Positions 17,485-27,122 of a stretch of DNA of 64,000 nt are shown here, one piece after another. This stretch comes from Planctomycetota bacterium (GTDB taxonomy: Bacteria; Planctomycetota; UBA1135; UBA2386): assembly GCA_020851075.1 (NCBI GenBank), contig JADZDL010000316.1, positions 1 to 64,000 of the forward strand, in the 5' to 3' direction. How positions within the stretch are numbered: position 1 is the first letter of the stretch; each line of letters opens with the position of its first letter. The notes under the pieces are model-generated. The model saw only the letters and a list, made by a program, of their open reading frames with translations, was not told the DNA's origin and did not search any database. Made by a program: the position numbers and the translations under genes.

Positions 17485-19047
17485 ATGAACGTGCTGTCCT
17501 CTGTGTTCCTCGTCTGCCTTGGCTCGACCGTCTTTGCTGGCGCAATGCTTGCCCAGGAGGTGCTGCGCGACGTCGTGCCGGGGCGTGAGTTTTCGGACAC
17601 CAAGGTGCTGACGCCCGGTCAGAGCGACCTGTGGGCGATCGAATGCAAGCCCGATGAGGTGCTCAAGTGTCGCGTCAGCGCGGTGGATCTCGACCCGGTC
17701 CTCGACCTGCTCGATGCGCAGCGCCTGGTGCTCGCGAGCGACGACGGCGCCGGCAGCGAGAGTTACGTGCAGTATCGGGTGGTGGGCGGTGGCCAGGTGC
17801 ACTTTCGCGTGCGCGGGTTCCAGGGGGCGGGTGGCGGCCGCTACACCCTCTCGCTCGAACGTTACGTGGCCACGCCGCTCGCCGTTGGTGGTGAGGTGTC
17901 CGGCGAGTTTCCGCGGGAACGTTGGTACCACGTGCGGTTGCAGTGCGAGAAGAACGACCGGTTGGTGCCCGTGGTGACGGGTGGGCGCCTTACCTCGGTG
18001 GTCCAGTTTGCGGCGAACGTAGGCCTCGGTGAGAACCTTGGTGCCTACACGGCGCCGGCAGCGGGCGAATACCACCTGCGCATCGAAGGCAACGAACGCA
18101 CGAAGTTCTCGGTGCGCACGCTGGTGCCGGTGTATCGCGAAGCAGTGGCCGGCGAGCCCTTCGCCGCCTCGGTGGCGCCGTTCGGGCTCGACATCGTGCA
18201 CATGCGACTGCCCGCCGGTGCGGCGTCGATGCTCGACCTCGCGATGCCCGGTGTGCAGCTACAGCACTGGCATCGGTTGCTCGGCGAAGATCCGCGGTGG
18301 CGCGAACTCGGCAACGCGCAGAAGGGTGGCCGTTCGCGGCGGTTGTTCCAGCCCGAACACGATCTCGACCTGCAACTATGGTTGCGCAACGTGGACGGTG
18401 CCGCGGCGAACTACGAGTTCTCGCATCTGCTGCCCGATCGTGCGCTCGCCGCGCAGGGGGCAACCGACGGCTCGCTGCCGCTCGGCAACCTCGGTTGTTA
18501 CACCTTGCCCGCGCAGGAAGGCGAAGTGCTCACACTGCGTGTGCACGCGGAAGCCTTCGATGCGGCGATGGTCGTCTGCGCGCCCAACGGCGAGACGCTC
18601 GCGAGCCTTGGCGACAGCGGGCCGCTCGATCGGGACCCGAGCCTCACGTTCTGCGCGCCGTTCTCGGGCCAGTATCGCGTGATTCCGTATGCGGAAGGCC
18701 ACACGGGCAGCGGGCCGTACCGCGTCGAAGTGGCCCGCCAACCCGTGCCCGCGCTCACGTTCGATCGGGCGCTCGAACTGCGCGCCGAACCGGGCCACGA
18801 TGCCTACGCGCGCATCACGCTCGCGGCCGGCCAGGAGGTGTGGTTGTCGTGCCGCAGCCGCGACTGTGACGTGGCGCTCAGCATGGATGACGACCAGGGC
18901 CCGCGGCTAGGCACGTGGGAGGGTGGCGGCACCGATCGCAACGTGCTCTGTGCGGTGCGCGCGCCGCGCGCGGGCAGCTACACGATCTTCGTGCACAGCC
19001 GCGGTGGGGCGGGAATCTGCCAGTTGCGTGCGTTCGCGGTCGAATGA
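17485..19047 (+). CDS. Secreted beta-domain repeat protein, function unknown
   Basis: The 520-residue protein has a signal peptide (residues ~1-23, ending GAMLAQ). The rest is made of several ~110-residue units with the pattern 'G-x-L...F.V.....DP.L.L.D..G..LA.....G......Y.V'. An example is LDPVLDLLDAQRLVLASDDG followed by YVQYRVVGGGQVHFRV. This resembles the PPC (bacterial pre-peptidase C-terminal) beta-sandwich. No protease domain is attached, so it may be a binding or surface protein. It converges on the Kelch cluster with only seven bases between stop codons. A TACGTA box at 17449-17454 could be its -10. Confidence 0.7.
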   Translation: MNVLSSVFLVCLGSTVFAGAMLAQEVLRDVVPGREFSDTKVLTPGQSDLWAIECKPDEVLKCRVSAVDLDPVLDLLDAQRLVLASDDGAGSESYVQYRVVGGGQVHFRVRGFQGAGGGRYTLSLERYVATPLAVGGEVSGEFPRERWYHVRLQCEKNDRLVPVVTGGRLTSVVQFAANVGLGENLGAYTAPAAGEYHLRIEGNERTKFSVRTLVPVYREAVAGEPFAASVAPFGLDIVHMRLPAGAASMLDLAMPGVQLQHWHRLLGEDPRWRELGNAQKGGRSRRLFQPEHDLDLQLWLRNVDGAAANYEFSHLLPDRALAAQGATDGSLPLGNLGCYTLPAQEGEVLTLRVHAEAFDAAMVVCAPNGETLASLGDSGPLDRDPSLTFCAPFSGQYRVIPYAEGHTGSGPYRVEVARQPVPALTFDRALELRAEPGHDAYARITLAAGQEVWLSCRSRDCDVALSMDDDQGPRLGTWEGGGTDRNVLCAVRAPRAGSYTIFVHSRGGAGICQLRAFAVE

Positions 19048-19054
19048 GGCGACT

Positions 19055-21283
19055 TCAGTTGCCGAGGCGACTGCGTCCCGCGTTGGTGGCGATGAGGCCG
19101 GCGAGGTTGGCGCCCGGATCGAACGCAAACGCCTGGCAGAAGAACTCGACGCCGGACAGCGCGTTCTCGTGCGGCACGACCAAGGTCCAGCTCGCCTCGT
19201 GCGCGGTGACGGCCAGCAGGACCGTGGTGTCAGGGGCGACCAGCAGGTTGCAGCCGGGCATGCCGAACGGTGCGAGCGACAGCGGCAGTGCCTGCGTGCC
19301 GGCGGTCGTGTTTGAGAAGCCGACGGCCATCAGCGCGAGGGTCGAGGGCAGGTTGGTGAGCTGAAATACCAGCGTGCCGCCCGGTTCGGGCGCCGAGTCT
19401 GGCGACGTCTGCAACGTCGGTAGCCCCAGCGAACCCGGGCAGCCGGTGCCGAACAGGGCCTCGGCGCCGACTGGCGCCAGCGTCCAGGTATCCGCCGAAT
19501 AGCCGACCAACAGCGCCGTGTCATGATCCGCGTCGTAGGCCATCGCGGCGTTGAGGCGCGCGGGGGTTGGTGTGCTGGTCAAGAATGGCGACCAGGTCAC
19601 GCCGTCCCACAGCCATGTGTCAGAAAAGATGATGTTGGTCGAATTGCTGGCGATGCCGCCAGTCATCAGCACGCGGCCGTGCGTCGTATCCCCGGCCGTG
19701 GTGTGGCCATAACGGGCAGGGGGTGAGACCGCTGGCTGCAGCGCCGCCCAATTCGCGCCGTCAAAGCGCCAGGTGTCGTCGAGCGACGCCGTGCTGCTGA
19801 ATTGGCCGTAGATGCCGCCGCCGAACAGGAGCACGTGCTGTCCTTCCCTCGCGAACCCCGGTTGGAAGCGCCCGGGGGGCGAGGTGGTCGGCGACAGCTG
19901 CGTCCAGTCCGTTCCATCCCAGGTCCAGGTGTCGTGGAACAGGTTCGAGTTGGAACCGTCACGCCCGCCGAAGAGTACGACCTTCTGGCTGCCGGCGTGC
20001 CACTGCAGGCCGTGGAACAGCCGCGCGGGCGGTGAATGGGCCGGCTGTGCCTCGATCCAGTCGGAGCCGGTCCAGGTCCAGGTCTCGTCGTTCGGCGTGA
20101 ACACGTAGCCGGAGGTGGTACTGCCGCCGAACAAGCAGACCGTGTTGCGCAGCGCATCGAACGTGATGCCGCCGCCGATGCGGTTGCTCGGCGACGACGC
20201 CGGGGAGCGAGCAGTCCAGCGATCGCCGTTCCAGGTCCAGGTGTCGCCTGCCGCCGAAGAACTGCTGGCGCCGCCGAAGAGCACCATTTCGCCGCGCGCC
20301 GCATCGTGCGCCAGGTGCGCGGCGGAGCGTGGGGGCGGTTCGGCCGCGACCGGCACTTGCTGCCAATCCACGCCGTCGTACTCCCAGACGTCGTTCTGGC
20401 CGCCCGGAGCGCCGAACAGGACCATCTTGCCGCGCGGGGCGTCGTAGAGCATCGCGTGGCCGGTGTGCGTCGGCGGACTGTGCGCCGGATGGCGCTGCGT
20501 CCACGCGGCGCCGTCCCACTCCCAGGTGTCCGCGATCGTGCTGCCGCCGAACATGACAATGCGTTGGCGCGCCGCGTCGTAGGCGAGTGCGTGCAGATAG
20601 CGCGCATTTGGCCGCACGGCGACGATGCGCGGTGTCCAGAAGGTGCCGTCCCACTCCCACGTGTCGTTCCACGGGGTCGTATACGATGAGCGTCCGCCGA
20701 AGAGGACCACCTTGCCGCGCGCGGCGTCGAACGCCATGCGGTGGTCGAAGCGGGCGGCTGGCGGCGCGCCCGGTTGGCACAGGATCCAGCTGGTGCCGTC
20801 CCACTCCCAGGTATCGTTGAGCGGATAGGCGGCCGTGAGGGAGCCGGCAAACAGCACGGTGCGACCACGCTGCGCATCGAACGCCATCGCGTGGCCCGCG
20901 CGCATCGGCAGCAGCAGAGGCGTGGCATGCGCGGTCCAGCGCACCCCATCCCAGGTCCACGTGTCGCGCGACACCGTGCTTTCGCCGCCAAACAGCACGA
21001 TCTGCCCGCGCACCGTGTCGGTGACCATGGCGTGCCCCGTTCGTGGACCTGGGCTCAGCGCCGAAGCGCGGCGGGCCCAGCGGTCGCCGTTCCAGGCCCA
21101 GAAGTCGGGGCATGGGCCCTGCGTCGTGCTCGAGCCGCCAAATCGCATGGCGCGGCCGGTCGCGGGGTCGGTGGCCATTGCCCCACCCGTCGTAGACCAC
21201 GGCTGTTGCAGGACCCAGTTGGAGACCTGGGCGGTGCACGGCAGCGAGAAGAGAGCGCAGACGAGCTTCGTTTGGAGGTTCAT
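19055..21283 (-). CDS. Secreted Kelch-like repeat protein A
   Basis: The 742-residue protein has a short signal peptide (MNLQTKLVCALFSLPCTAQ). About eleven ~50-residue units follow, each with a VLFGG-type strand, a DTW-WDG-W segment and an HAMAYD-type strand. This is the layout of a Kelch/galactose-oxidase-like beta-propeller, enough for one or two propellers. The last ~130 residues are a separate domain beginning FGTGCPGSLG and containing a PL...FGMPGCNL segment and a QAFAFDPGAN segment. That domain recurs in at least four other exported proteins here. It is the downstream member of three tandem paralogues; its start lies ten bases after the stop of the next one. Ligand unknown. Confidence 0.85.
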   Translation of the reverse strand: MNLQTKLVCALFSLPCTAQVSNWVLQQPWSTTGGAMATDPATGRAMRFGGSSTTQGPCPDFWAWNGDRWARRASALSPGPRTGHAMVTDTVRGQIVLFGGESTVSRDTWTWDGVRWTAHATPLLLPMRAGHAMAFDAQRGRTVLFAGSLTAAYPLNDTWEWDGTSWILCQPGAPPAARFDHRMAFDAARGKVVLFGGRSSYTTPWNDTWEWDGTFWTPRIVAVRPNARYLHALAYDAARQRIVMFGGSTIADTWEWDGAAWTQRHPAHSPPTHTGHAMLYDAPRGKMVLFGAPGGQNDVWEYDGVDWQQVPVAAEPPPRSAAHLAHDAARGEMVLFGGASSSSAAGDTWTWNGDRWTARSPASSPSNRIGGGITFDALRNTVCLFGGSTTSGYVFTPNDETWTWTGSDWIEAQPAHSPPARLFHGLQWHAGSQKVVLFGGRDGSNSNLFHDTWTWDGTDWTQLSPTTSPPGRFQPGFAREGQHVLLFGGGIYGQFSSTASLDDTWRFDGANWAALQPAVSPPARYGHTTAGDTTHGRVLMTGGIASNSTNIIFSDTWLWDGVTWSPFLTSTPTPARLNAAMAYDADHDTALLVGYSADTWTLAPVGAEALFGTGCPGSLGLPTLQTSPDSAPEPGGTLVFQLTNLPSTLALMAVGFSNTTAGTQALPLSLAPFGMPGCNLLVAPDTTVLLAVTAHEASWTLVVPHENALSGVEFFCQAFAFDPGANLAGLIATNAGRSRLGN

Positions 21284-21293
21284 GCGCGGTTTC

Positions 21294-23348
21294 TCAATCG
21301 CCGATCGTGATGCGCAGGCCATCGGTGAAGGTGAGGCCTCCGAACAAGCTGCGCGGAGGATCAAACACGGCGGCCTGGGCCAGCAAGTTGATGCCGCGCA
21401 GGCTGAGGTCGGCTGGAATCGGCACGGGCAGGCGGGCGTGGCCCGTGGCGTCGGCGGTGAGGAAATGCACTGCCGGTGGCTGCAGGATCCACGCGACGCA
21501 ACCCGAACCGAGCTGCTGGCCCTGGCTCAGAAAGCCGAGAGTGACGAGGCACGGCGCGTTCGCCGCGAGCGTCGAGACCTGGATGCCAAAGTCAGGTTCG
21601 TCGGCAATCGGGCGTCCGTCGGTGAGCAGGCCTGGGCTTGGCCCAAGCGCGCAGCCGTAGCCGAAGCGCTGCGCACTTGCTGGCGTCGTGGTCAGCACGG
21701 CGTGGGTCGCGGTTGCTGCGAAGGTCCCGTGTTGGAAGGAGACGAGTCGATTGCGTGGGTAGTCCGGCGCGAGGGTGGCAGGAGTGGTGGTCGACCAGTT
21801 CCCAATCGTGACGGTCGTCCAGGTCGTGCCATCCCACTCGAGCAGCGAGTTGGTGAAACTGCTGCGGAACATGACGCGCTGCGTGTCCGGGCGGAACACG
21901 GCGGGGCCAGTACCGGTCCACGTATTCGGGATCATGCCGATCTGCGTCCAGGCGATGCCGTCCCATTCCCAATGCTGGTACTCGGCCCCGACGACCACGC
22001 GGTTGCGATGCGGATCGTGCACTGCGGTCCAGCTGGCGCCCCCGTACGAAGCCGGCAGGCTCGGCTGGTTGATCCAGTTTGTTCCGTTCCAGAGCCATTG
22101 GTCGTTGGTTGTGTTGGCCGAATACCGTCGCAGCCCGAGTACGCCACCCAATGGGTCGGTGACGAGTTGCAGCGCTACGCCCGGTGGGGTCGCGGGCGAC
22201 TGCTGCGTCCAGTCGGTGCCATTCCACGTCCAGGTGTCAAACAGGGCGGTACTCTGCGGCCCTTGGCCGCCGAATAGCACGAACTCCTGGCTCGTTGGCG
22301 ACCACGCCAAGGCCGCGTTGCCGCGCGGTGACGGGGAGTGCTGTGGTGTCTGCCTGGTCCACGCCCCATCGAAGATCCACGTATCGTTGAGTTGCGTCGT
22401 GTAGGAAGTGCTGCCGCCGAAGAGCAAGAGTCCCGGGCGCGTTGGGGCGGACGCCATGGCGGGGGCCGGTGAGGCGCTGCGCAGTGTTGGGTAGTCGAAA
22501 GGCAGCTGGCGCCAGACGGATCCTTCGAGTCGCCAGACGCCTTCGGACAGCAAGGTGGTGGCTCCCATTCGCAGCATGCCGATGCCGTCCCAGGCGAGAT
22601 TGGGCCCGTTGGACGAGAACGTCGCGGGAGTTGGGATCATCGTCCAACCACTGGCGTCGAAGGCCCACGTGGCGGGCACCCAGACGTTGTTGGTGTTGCT
22701 TCCACCGTGAACGATGAGGCGGGTGGTCGCCGGATCGAAGCTGACGCGGAAGCTGTTGCTCGTCGGGGCGGCCGGTCCGTTGCCAGAGAGCAGGGACCAT
22801 GCGGAGCCATCCCACGTCCACAGTGAGATCGGGTTGCCGATCGCGAGCACACAGGAGTTGCGCGTCGGGTCGTAGACGAGCGAACCGCCGATGCCTGGGC
22901 TCGCGGGGGGCGTGATGCGCGTCCACTGCTGGCCGTCAAACTCGGCGATGCTCGGCGCAATGCCGTTTATGGCGCACGTTCGCACGAGCCGCTGCCGCGC
23001 TACATCGTAGGCCATCGCGCCGAGCGACCAGCCGCTGGGGATCAACGTCGAGCGCCAGCTGACGCCGTTCCACGCGCTGCCGCCCGAGGTCAGGATCTCG
23101 CGATGGATCGGGTCGTAGACGGCATCGCCGATCCCGGGGTCGGCAACGCCGAGGCGCGCGCGCGAGTGGCTGCCGTCCCATTCCCAGAGTGTGCCGTTGG
23201 GAGAGAACAGCACCGTGACGTTGCGGTGTGGATCGTAGACGGGCATGCCCACCAACATTTCGGTGGGGACCGCGGCAAACGCCGCCGTCTGTGCCGACGC
23301 GAATGTCGCGCCGGACAGGATCGCCAACAGGAAGGCCGCAGTCTTCAT
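21294..23348 (-). CDS. Secreted Kelch-like repeat protein B
   Basis: The 684-residue protein has a clear signal peptide (MKTAAFLLAILSGATFASAQ), then ~10 Kelch-like units (for example LLFGGSTSYTTQLNDTWIF and FVLFGGQGPQSTALFDTW). It ends with the shared C-terminal domain, here FGYGCALGPSPGL ... LGSGCVAW ... ADATGHARLPVPIP ... LLAQAAVFDP ... GLRITIGD. It is the middle gene of the three-gene set, ten bases before protein A and 40 bases after protein C. The paralogues look like products of tandem duplication that have since diverged. Confidence 0.85.
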   Translation of the reverse strand: MKTAAFLLAILSGATFASAQTAAFAAVPTEMLVGMPVYDPHRNVTVLFSPNGTLWEWDGSHSRARLGVADPGIGDAVYDPIHREILTSGGSAWNGVSWRSTLIPSGWSLGAMAYDVARQRLVRTCAINGIAPSIAEFDGQQWTRITPPASPGIGGSLVYDPTRNSCVLAIGNPISLWTWDGSAWSLLSGNGPAAPTSNSFRVSFDPATTRLIVHGGSNTNNVWVPATWAFDASGWTMIPTPATFSSNGPNLAWDGIGMLRMGATTLLSEGVWRLEGSVWRQLPFDYPTLRSASPAPAMASAPTRPGLLLFGGSTSYTTQLNDTWIFDGAWTRQTPQHSPSPRGNAALAWSPTSQEFVLFGGQGPQSTALFDTWTWNGTDWTQQSPATPPGVALQLVTDPLGGVLGLRRYSANTTNDQWLWNGTNWINQPSLPASYGGASWTAVHDPHRNRVVVGAEYQHWEWDGIAWTQIGMIPNTWTGTGPAVFRPDTQRVMFRSSFTNSLLEWDGTTWTTVTIGNWSTTTPATLAPDYPRNRLVSFQHGTFAATATHAVLTTTPASAQRFGYGCALGPSPGLLTDGRPIADEPDFGIQVSTLAANAPCLVTLGFLSQGQQLGSGCVAWILQPPAVHFLTADATGHARLPVPIPADLSLRGINLLAQAAVFDPPRSLFGGLTFTDGLRITIGD

Positions 23349-23388
23349 CGGGGAGACCATGGTTCGGGGAGCTCGAAGTGGGGACGCA

Positions 23389-25431
23389 TCAATCGCCGAT
23401 CGTGATCAGCAGGCCGGCAGACAGCGCCGCCGAACCGAGTGGGCTCTGGCTCGGATTCCAGACGGCGCCCTGGGTCGTGAACCGCACGCCGCGCAGGTCC
23501 GGGGCGTTGGGAATCGGGATCGGGTAGCGCGCGATGCCGCTGCCATCGGCGAGCGCGAAGTTCACGGCGAGTTGCATGGCGACCAACGAACGGCAGCCGT
23601 TGCCGAGTGGTGTGTTCTGCGCGGCGAGGCCGACCACGAGGAACGACGGCGCGCCCGGCGAGCGGGCGGTGAGCTCGACGGCGAAGCCGGTGTCGGGCGC
23701 TGGTTCGTCGATCGCCGCCAGGGCCGGCGCCGGGCCGAAGGAGCAGCTCGAACCGAACGGTTCGGTGTCGGCGCGCAGGTTGGTGAGCAGGCGCATGACG
23801 GGCGGTTGGCACACCAGCAACTGGCCGCGGCCGAAGTGGGTTGCCAGCCGCGGGAATGGGCTGTAGGGCTGGCTGTGGCCCAAGTTCAGCAACGTGCTCC
23901 AATCGCTGCCGGTCCACTCGTAGGTGGTGTTCTGCGTCACCATGAGCACGCGTCCGTTCGCCGGATTCACCGCGGCGAGTGCGCTGGCACCGGGCACGAC
24001 GGTGGTCGCCGGGTGGCTCCACGTGGTGCCGTTCCAGAGCCAGGTTTCGTCGAAGTAGGTGGCGCTCGTGGTGTAGCCGGCAAACATCACGGCGACTGCC
24101 TGCGTCGGGCTGTAGCCGGCTTGCATGTGGGCGCGCGCCGGGGGCATGTTGGGGGGCGTGACCGATTGCCAGTCGGTGCCGTCCCAGTGCCATTGGTCGC
24201 CAAACCAGTTTTGGAGATCGGTGCCACCAAACAACATCACGCCGCCAGCCGGATCCTCGACCATCATCGCCCCGTAGCGGGGACCCGGCGAATGCTGCGG
24301 TTGCAGCGCCTGCCAATCAGAGCCGTTCCACGCCCAGGTATCACCCCACGTCGTCGCGGTGAGGCCACCAAACAGGATGGCCCGCTGGTCGATGCTCGAC
24401 CATGCGAACTGCGGCTTGTTGCGGTTCCCTGGACTGGTGGTCGCATGGACCTCCTGCCAGCGGCGGTCGAACAGCATGGTGGTGCCGTTGTTCCAACCAA
24501 CGAGCACGCTGCGCACCGGGTCGTAGACGAACGGAGTGCTCGGCAAGCTCGGCGGTTCGGGGGCTGCATAACCGGCCCGGCTCCACGAGGTGCCGGAGAG
24601 CTGCCAGATCTCGCCCTTGTTGCTGCCGCTCGTCGACACGAGCAAGACGCCCTGGTCCGAAGCGGTGAGATGTTGCGTCTGGCACGGGCCTGGCGAACTC
24701 GTCGTCGGCACCTGGGTCCAGCTCGTGCCGTTCCACGTCCACGTATCGGTCGCCGTCGCACTGCCACCAAACAGCACGAGCTGCTGACGGGTCGGATCGA
24801 GCGCCATTCCCGCAGCGCCGCGCAGCCCGGGTTGGTTTGTGGATGGCAGCTGCGTCCAGGTTCCGCCGTCCCACGAGAAGCTGCCCTGGAATTGGCCCGC
24901 AGCACCGCTGTACAGCAGGCATCGCTCGGAGATCGGGTCGTAGGCGAATGCGGAGACGACCGCGGCAGGGAGCTGGGAGCCGGTGATCGTCCACCACTGT
25001 TGGCCATCCCACTCGTATGCGAGCGAATACTGGACCACCACGAGCCGCCGGCGGTGGGCATCGAAGGCGACCGAACAGGTGCCCGTGGGTGGTGGGGTGC
25101 CGCCCGTCTGCCATGTCCACGAACCGCCGCCCCACGTGCCGACCCAACGGTCTTCACTGAGCGCGATCACGCGCGACAGGGCCGCGTCCCAACGCAGATG
25201 CTGCACGACCTTCTGGCCCGCCAGTTCGTCCTGACGTTCGCGGATCGACGCCCCATCCCACTCATGGATGCGTTGCTGGGTGTCGGTGCCGACGAGCAGG
25301 AGGCGATGCCGGCTGGCGTCGAACACGGCGGCCGTGGTGGGCACCGAGGTCGGCAGTTGCTGCCAGGTCTGGGCCATGGCGAGGGCCGGGAACATGATGG
25401 CGGCGACAATGCAGTGGGATGAGCGCATCAT
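23389..25431 (-). CDS. Secreted Kelch-like repeat protein C
   Basis: The 680-residue protein begins with a signal peptide (MMRSSHCIVAAIMFPALAMAQ), then ~10 Kelch-like units with repeated DTWTWNG and LLFGG-type motifs. It ends in the same C-terminal domain (FGSSCSFGPAPAL ... LGNGCRSL ... GSGIARYPIPIP ... TQGAVWNPSQS ... GLLITIGD). It is the first gene of the - strand trio. A GCTATCGT box at 25508-25515 on the - strand lies ~80 bases upstream and may be its -10 element. Start is fixed by the signal peptide; a second ATG follows directly. Confidence 0.85.
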   Translation of the reverse strand: MMRSSHCIVAAIMFPALAMAQTWQQLPTSVPTTAAVFDASRHRLLLVGTDTQQRIHEWDGASIRERQDELAGQKVVQHLRWDAALSRVIALSEDRWVGTWGGGSWTWQTGGTPPPTGTCSVAFDAHRRRLVVVQYSLAYEWDGQQWWTITGSQLPAAVVSAFAYDPISERCLLYSGAAGQFQGSFSWDGGTWTQLPSTNQPGLRGAAGMALDPTRQQLVLFGGSATATDTWTWNGTSWTQVPTTSSPGPCQTQHLTASDQGVLLVSTSGSNKGEIWQLSGTSWSRAGYAAPEPPSLPSTPFVYDPVRSVLVGWNNGTTMLFDRRWQEVHATTSPGNRNKPQFAWSSIDQRAILFGGLTATTWGDTWAWNGSDWQALQPQHSPGPRYGAMMVEDPAGGVMLFGGTDLQNWFGDQWHWDGTDWQSVTPPNMPPARAHMQAGYSPTQAVAVMFAGYTTSATYFDETWLWNGTTWSHPATTVVPGASALAAVNPANGRVLMVTQNTTYEWTGSDWSTLLNLGHSQPYSPFPRLATHFGRGQLLVCQPPVMRLLTNLRADTEPFGSSCSFGPAPALAAIDEPAPDTGFAVELTARSPGAPSFLVVGLAAQNTPLGNGCRSLVAMQLAVNFALADGSGIARYPIPIPNAPDLRGVRFTTQGAVWNPSQSPLGSAALSAGLLITIGD

Positions 25432-25624
25432 TGGTGGTTCGAAGACTCCCGCGAGTGCGAAGCTGGCTGTCCCGGAGCGCGTCCCCAGGGGGCTTCGGCC
25501 GCGACGCACGATAGCGCTTTGTCGCAAGTGGCGCTGGGAGTGCTGGCCCCTTTTCTTGGCGGGGACACCGTGAGCACTCGCCGCTCGATCGAGGTAGTTG
25601 GCCTTCGAGCGCGGTGCTTCCTCG

Positions 25625-25632
25625 GCTACGCT
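25625..25632 (+). promoter_or_regulatory. Candidate -10 element of alr
   Basis: GCTACGCT ends 18 bases before the alr ATG. The same GCTAnnCT pattern precedes truA, purA and the metalloprotease gene. No matching -35 is evident. Confidence 0.35.
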
Positions 25633-25650
25633 GCCTAGCACGCACAGGCC

Positions 25651-26805
25651 ATGTTGCGGATCCCGGTCGAAGCAAGTTCTGCGGTGCAAGCACCGGCGTG
25701 GATCGAAATCGATCTCGCCGCGGTGCAGCACAACGTTCGTGAGTTGCGTGCGGTGCTACGGCCGGGTTGTGCGCTCATCGCGGTCGTCAAAGCCAACGCC
25801 TACGGCCACGGCATGGTGCAGAGTGCCAAGGCCGCATTGCACGCAGGGGCCAGTGAGCTCGCGGTGGCGAACGTCACCGAAGGCGCCGAACTGCGCGCTG
25901 CCGGCGTGCTGGCGCCGATCCTCGTCACCGGGCCGATGGCGGCCGAAGAATGTGCCATAGTCGTCGAGCACCGACTGACGCCGGGGCTCGGCACGCGCGA
26001 ACAGGCCGAAGCGCTCGCGGCCGTGGTGCGCCCCGGCGAGCCGTTTCCGGTGCACATTGAGGTCGATACCGGCATGCGGCGTCACGGCATCACCACCGGC
26101 GAGCTGCGCTCGTTCGTACACGAACTGCGAAGTCGCGGCCGTTTGGCGTTGCGCGGCGTGTTTACGCACTTCCACGCGCTCGGTGCCGACGAAGTGCCGG
26201 CCATGCGCGCACAGTTGTCGGAATACGAGCAGGCGCTGGCGCTCGTGCGCGATCTCGGTCCCGTGCAGCGCCACGCCGCGAATACGCTTGGCGCACTGCA
26301 GTTGCCGGCGTCGCACCTCGATGCGGTGCGCATCGGCGGCGGGCTCTATGGTTTCGACCCGCTGCGCGGTGGTGGGGCTATCCGACTGCGGGCGGCGTTG
26401 GCGCTGAAGGCCCGCATTCTCGGCGTGCGAGACGTGGGGCCCGGCGACACGATCGGCTACGGCGGCACGTTCCGGTGTGCGCGACCCTCGCGGCTTGGGT
26501 TGCTGCCGATCGGCTATGCCGATGGTCTTTGTCGCGCCCACTGGGCGGGGGCTCCCGTGCTCGTGCGCGGGCGCCGCGTGCCGATCGTCGGGCTCGTCAG
26601 CATGAACCAGACGGTCATCGACCTCACCGAGGTGCCCGAAGCCGGGTTTGGCGACGAGGTCGTGTTGCTCGGTGCGCAGGGCACAGAACGGGTGTGCGCT
26701 GAAGATCGGGTGCCGAACGGCGGCTCGACCTACGAGGTCACCGCGCTGCTGCGGCGCGACCTGCTGCGGGTGTTTCGGGCGGCGGGTGTCGCGGACCGCG
26801 GGTGA
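25651..26805 (+). CDS. alr: Alanine racemase
   Basis: The 384-residue PLP enzyme makes D-alanine for peptidoglycan. The PLP lysine is in AVVKANAYGHG near residue 50, in the TIM-barrel. The second catalytic base, Tyr, is in DTIGYGGTF of the C-terminal beta-domain, and SMNQTVID follows. Length is normal. The product is relevant because the presence of cell-wall peptidoglycan in planctomycetes was long debated. It stands alone between the Kelch trio and the SRP RNA, with its own hairpin terminator. Confidence 0.95.
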   Translation: MLRIPVEASSAVQAPAWIEIDLAAVQHNVRELRAVLRPGCALIAVVKANAYGHGMVQSAKAALHAGASELAVANVTEGAELRAAGVLAPILVTGPMAAEECAIVVEHRLTPGLGTREQAEALAAVVRPGEPFPVHIEVDTGMRRHGITTGELRSFVHELRSRGRLALRGVFTHFHALGADEVPAMRAQLSEYEQALALVRDLGPVQRHAANTLGALQLPASHLDAVRIGGGLYGFDPLRGGGAIRLRAALALKARILGVRDVGPGDTIGYGGTFRCARPSRLGLLPIGYADGLCRAHWAGAPVLVRGRRVPIVGLVSMNQTVIDLTEVPEAGFGDEVVLLGAQGTERVCAEDRVPNGGSTYEVTALLRRDLLRVFRAAGVADRG

Positions 26806-26806
26806 C

Positions 26807-26836
26807 GAGCCCTGATTTCCCGCGGGAACAGGGCTC
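26807..26836 (+). terminator. Hairpin after alr
   Basis: GAGCCCTG (26807-26814) pairs perfectly with CAGGGCTC (26829-26836). The interior TTCCC-GC-GGGAA extends the stem. It begins one base after the alr stop codon. There is no T run on the + strand, so it may act as a rho-assisted or stabilising 3' structure. Confidence 0.55.
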
Positions 26837-26887
26837 CTGAGGGGAACAGGCCGCCCGAAGGAACGCCTGCTCGACGAAAAATCACGC

Positions 26888-27020
26888 GGCCCGCGAAGGT
26901 GAGACCCACCAGGCACCCCGGGCACAAGAAGCTAAGCACTTATGGCTGCTTCCTTCCGGACCTGACCAGGTTCACGCCGCCCCCTTGCTCGGGACCCGGC
27001 GGACCCCACCTTCGCGAGCC
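26888..27020 (-). ncRNA. ffs: Signal recognition particle RNA
   Basis: On the - strand the conserved helix 8 core GTCCGGAAGGAAGCAGCC is present, with the opposing strand CTTGTGCCCGGGG. The ends pair through GGCTCGCGAAGGTG and CACCTTCGCGGGCC, a 14-bp stem, setting the RNA at ~133 nt. After the 3' end the - strand reads GATTTTTCG (T run 26877-26881), so the terminal stem plus T run can terminate. With Ffh it targets nascent membrane and secreted proteins to SecY. A tRNA-Ser lies 11 bases upstream on the same strand. Confidence 0.92.
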
Positions 27021-27031
27021 GTGCGAAAAAC

Positions 27032-27122
27032 TGGCGGAGAGGGGGGGATTCGAACCCCCGGCAACCTTTTGGGCTGCACTCGCTTTCCAAGCGAGCTCCT
27101 TAAGCCTCTCGGTCACCTCTCC
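27032..27122 (-). tRNA. tRNA-Ser(GGA)
   Basis: On the - strand the acceptor stem GGAGAGG pairs with CCTCTCC, followed by G and an encoded CCA (27032-27034). The anticodon stem-loop is CTCGC-TTGGAAA-GCGAG, so the anticodon is GGA (reads UCC/UCU). A long variable arm marks the serine class. It is divergent from dnaX and directly upstream of ffs. Confidence 0.95.

Noticed and set aside
23245-25422. 725-codon open frame on the + strand
   Set aside because: It is antisense to Kelch-like proteins B and C and has no domain pattern of its own.
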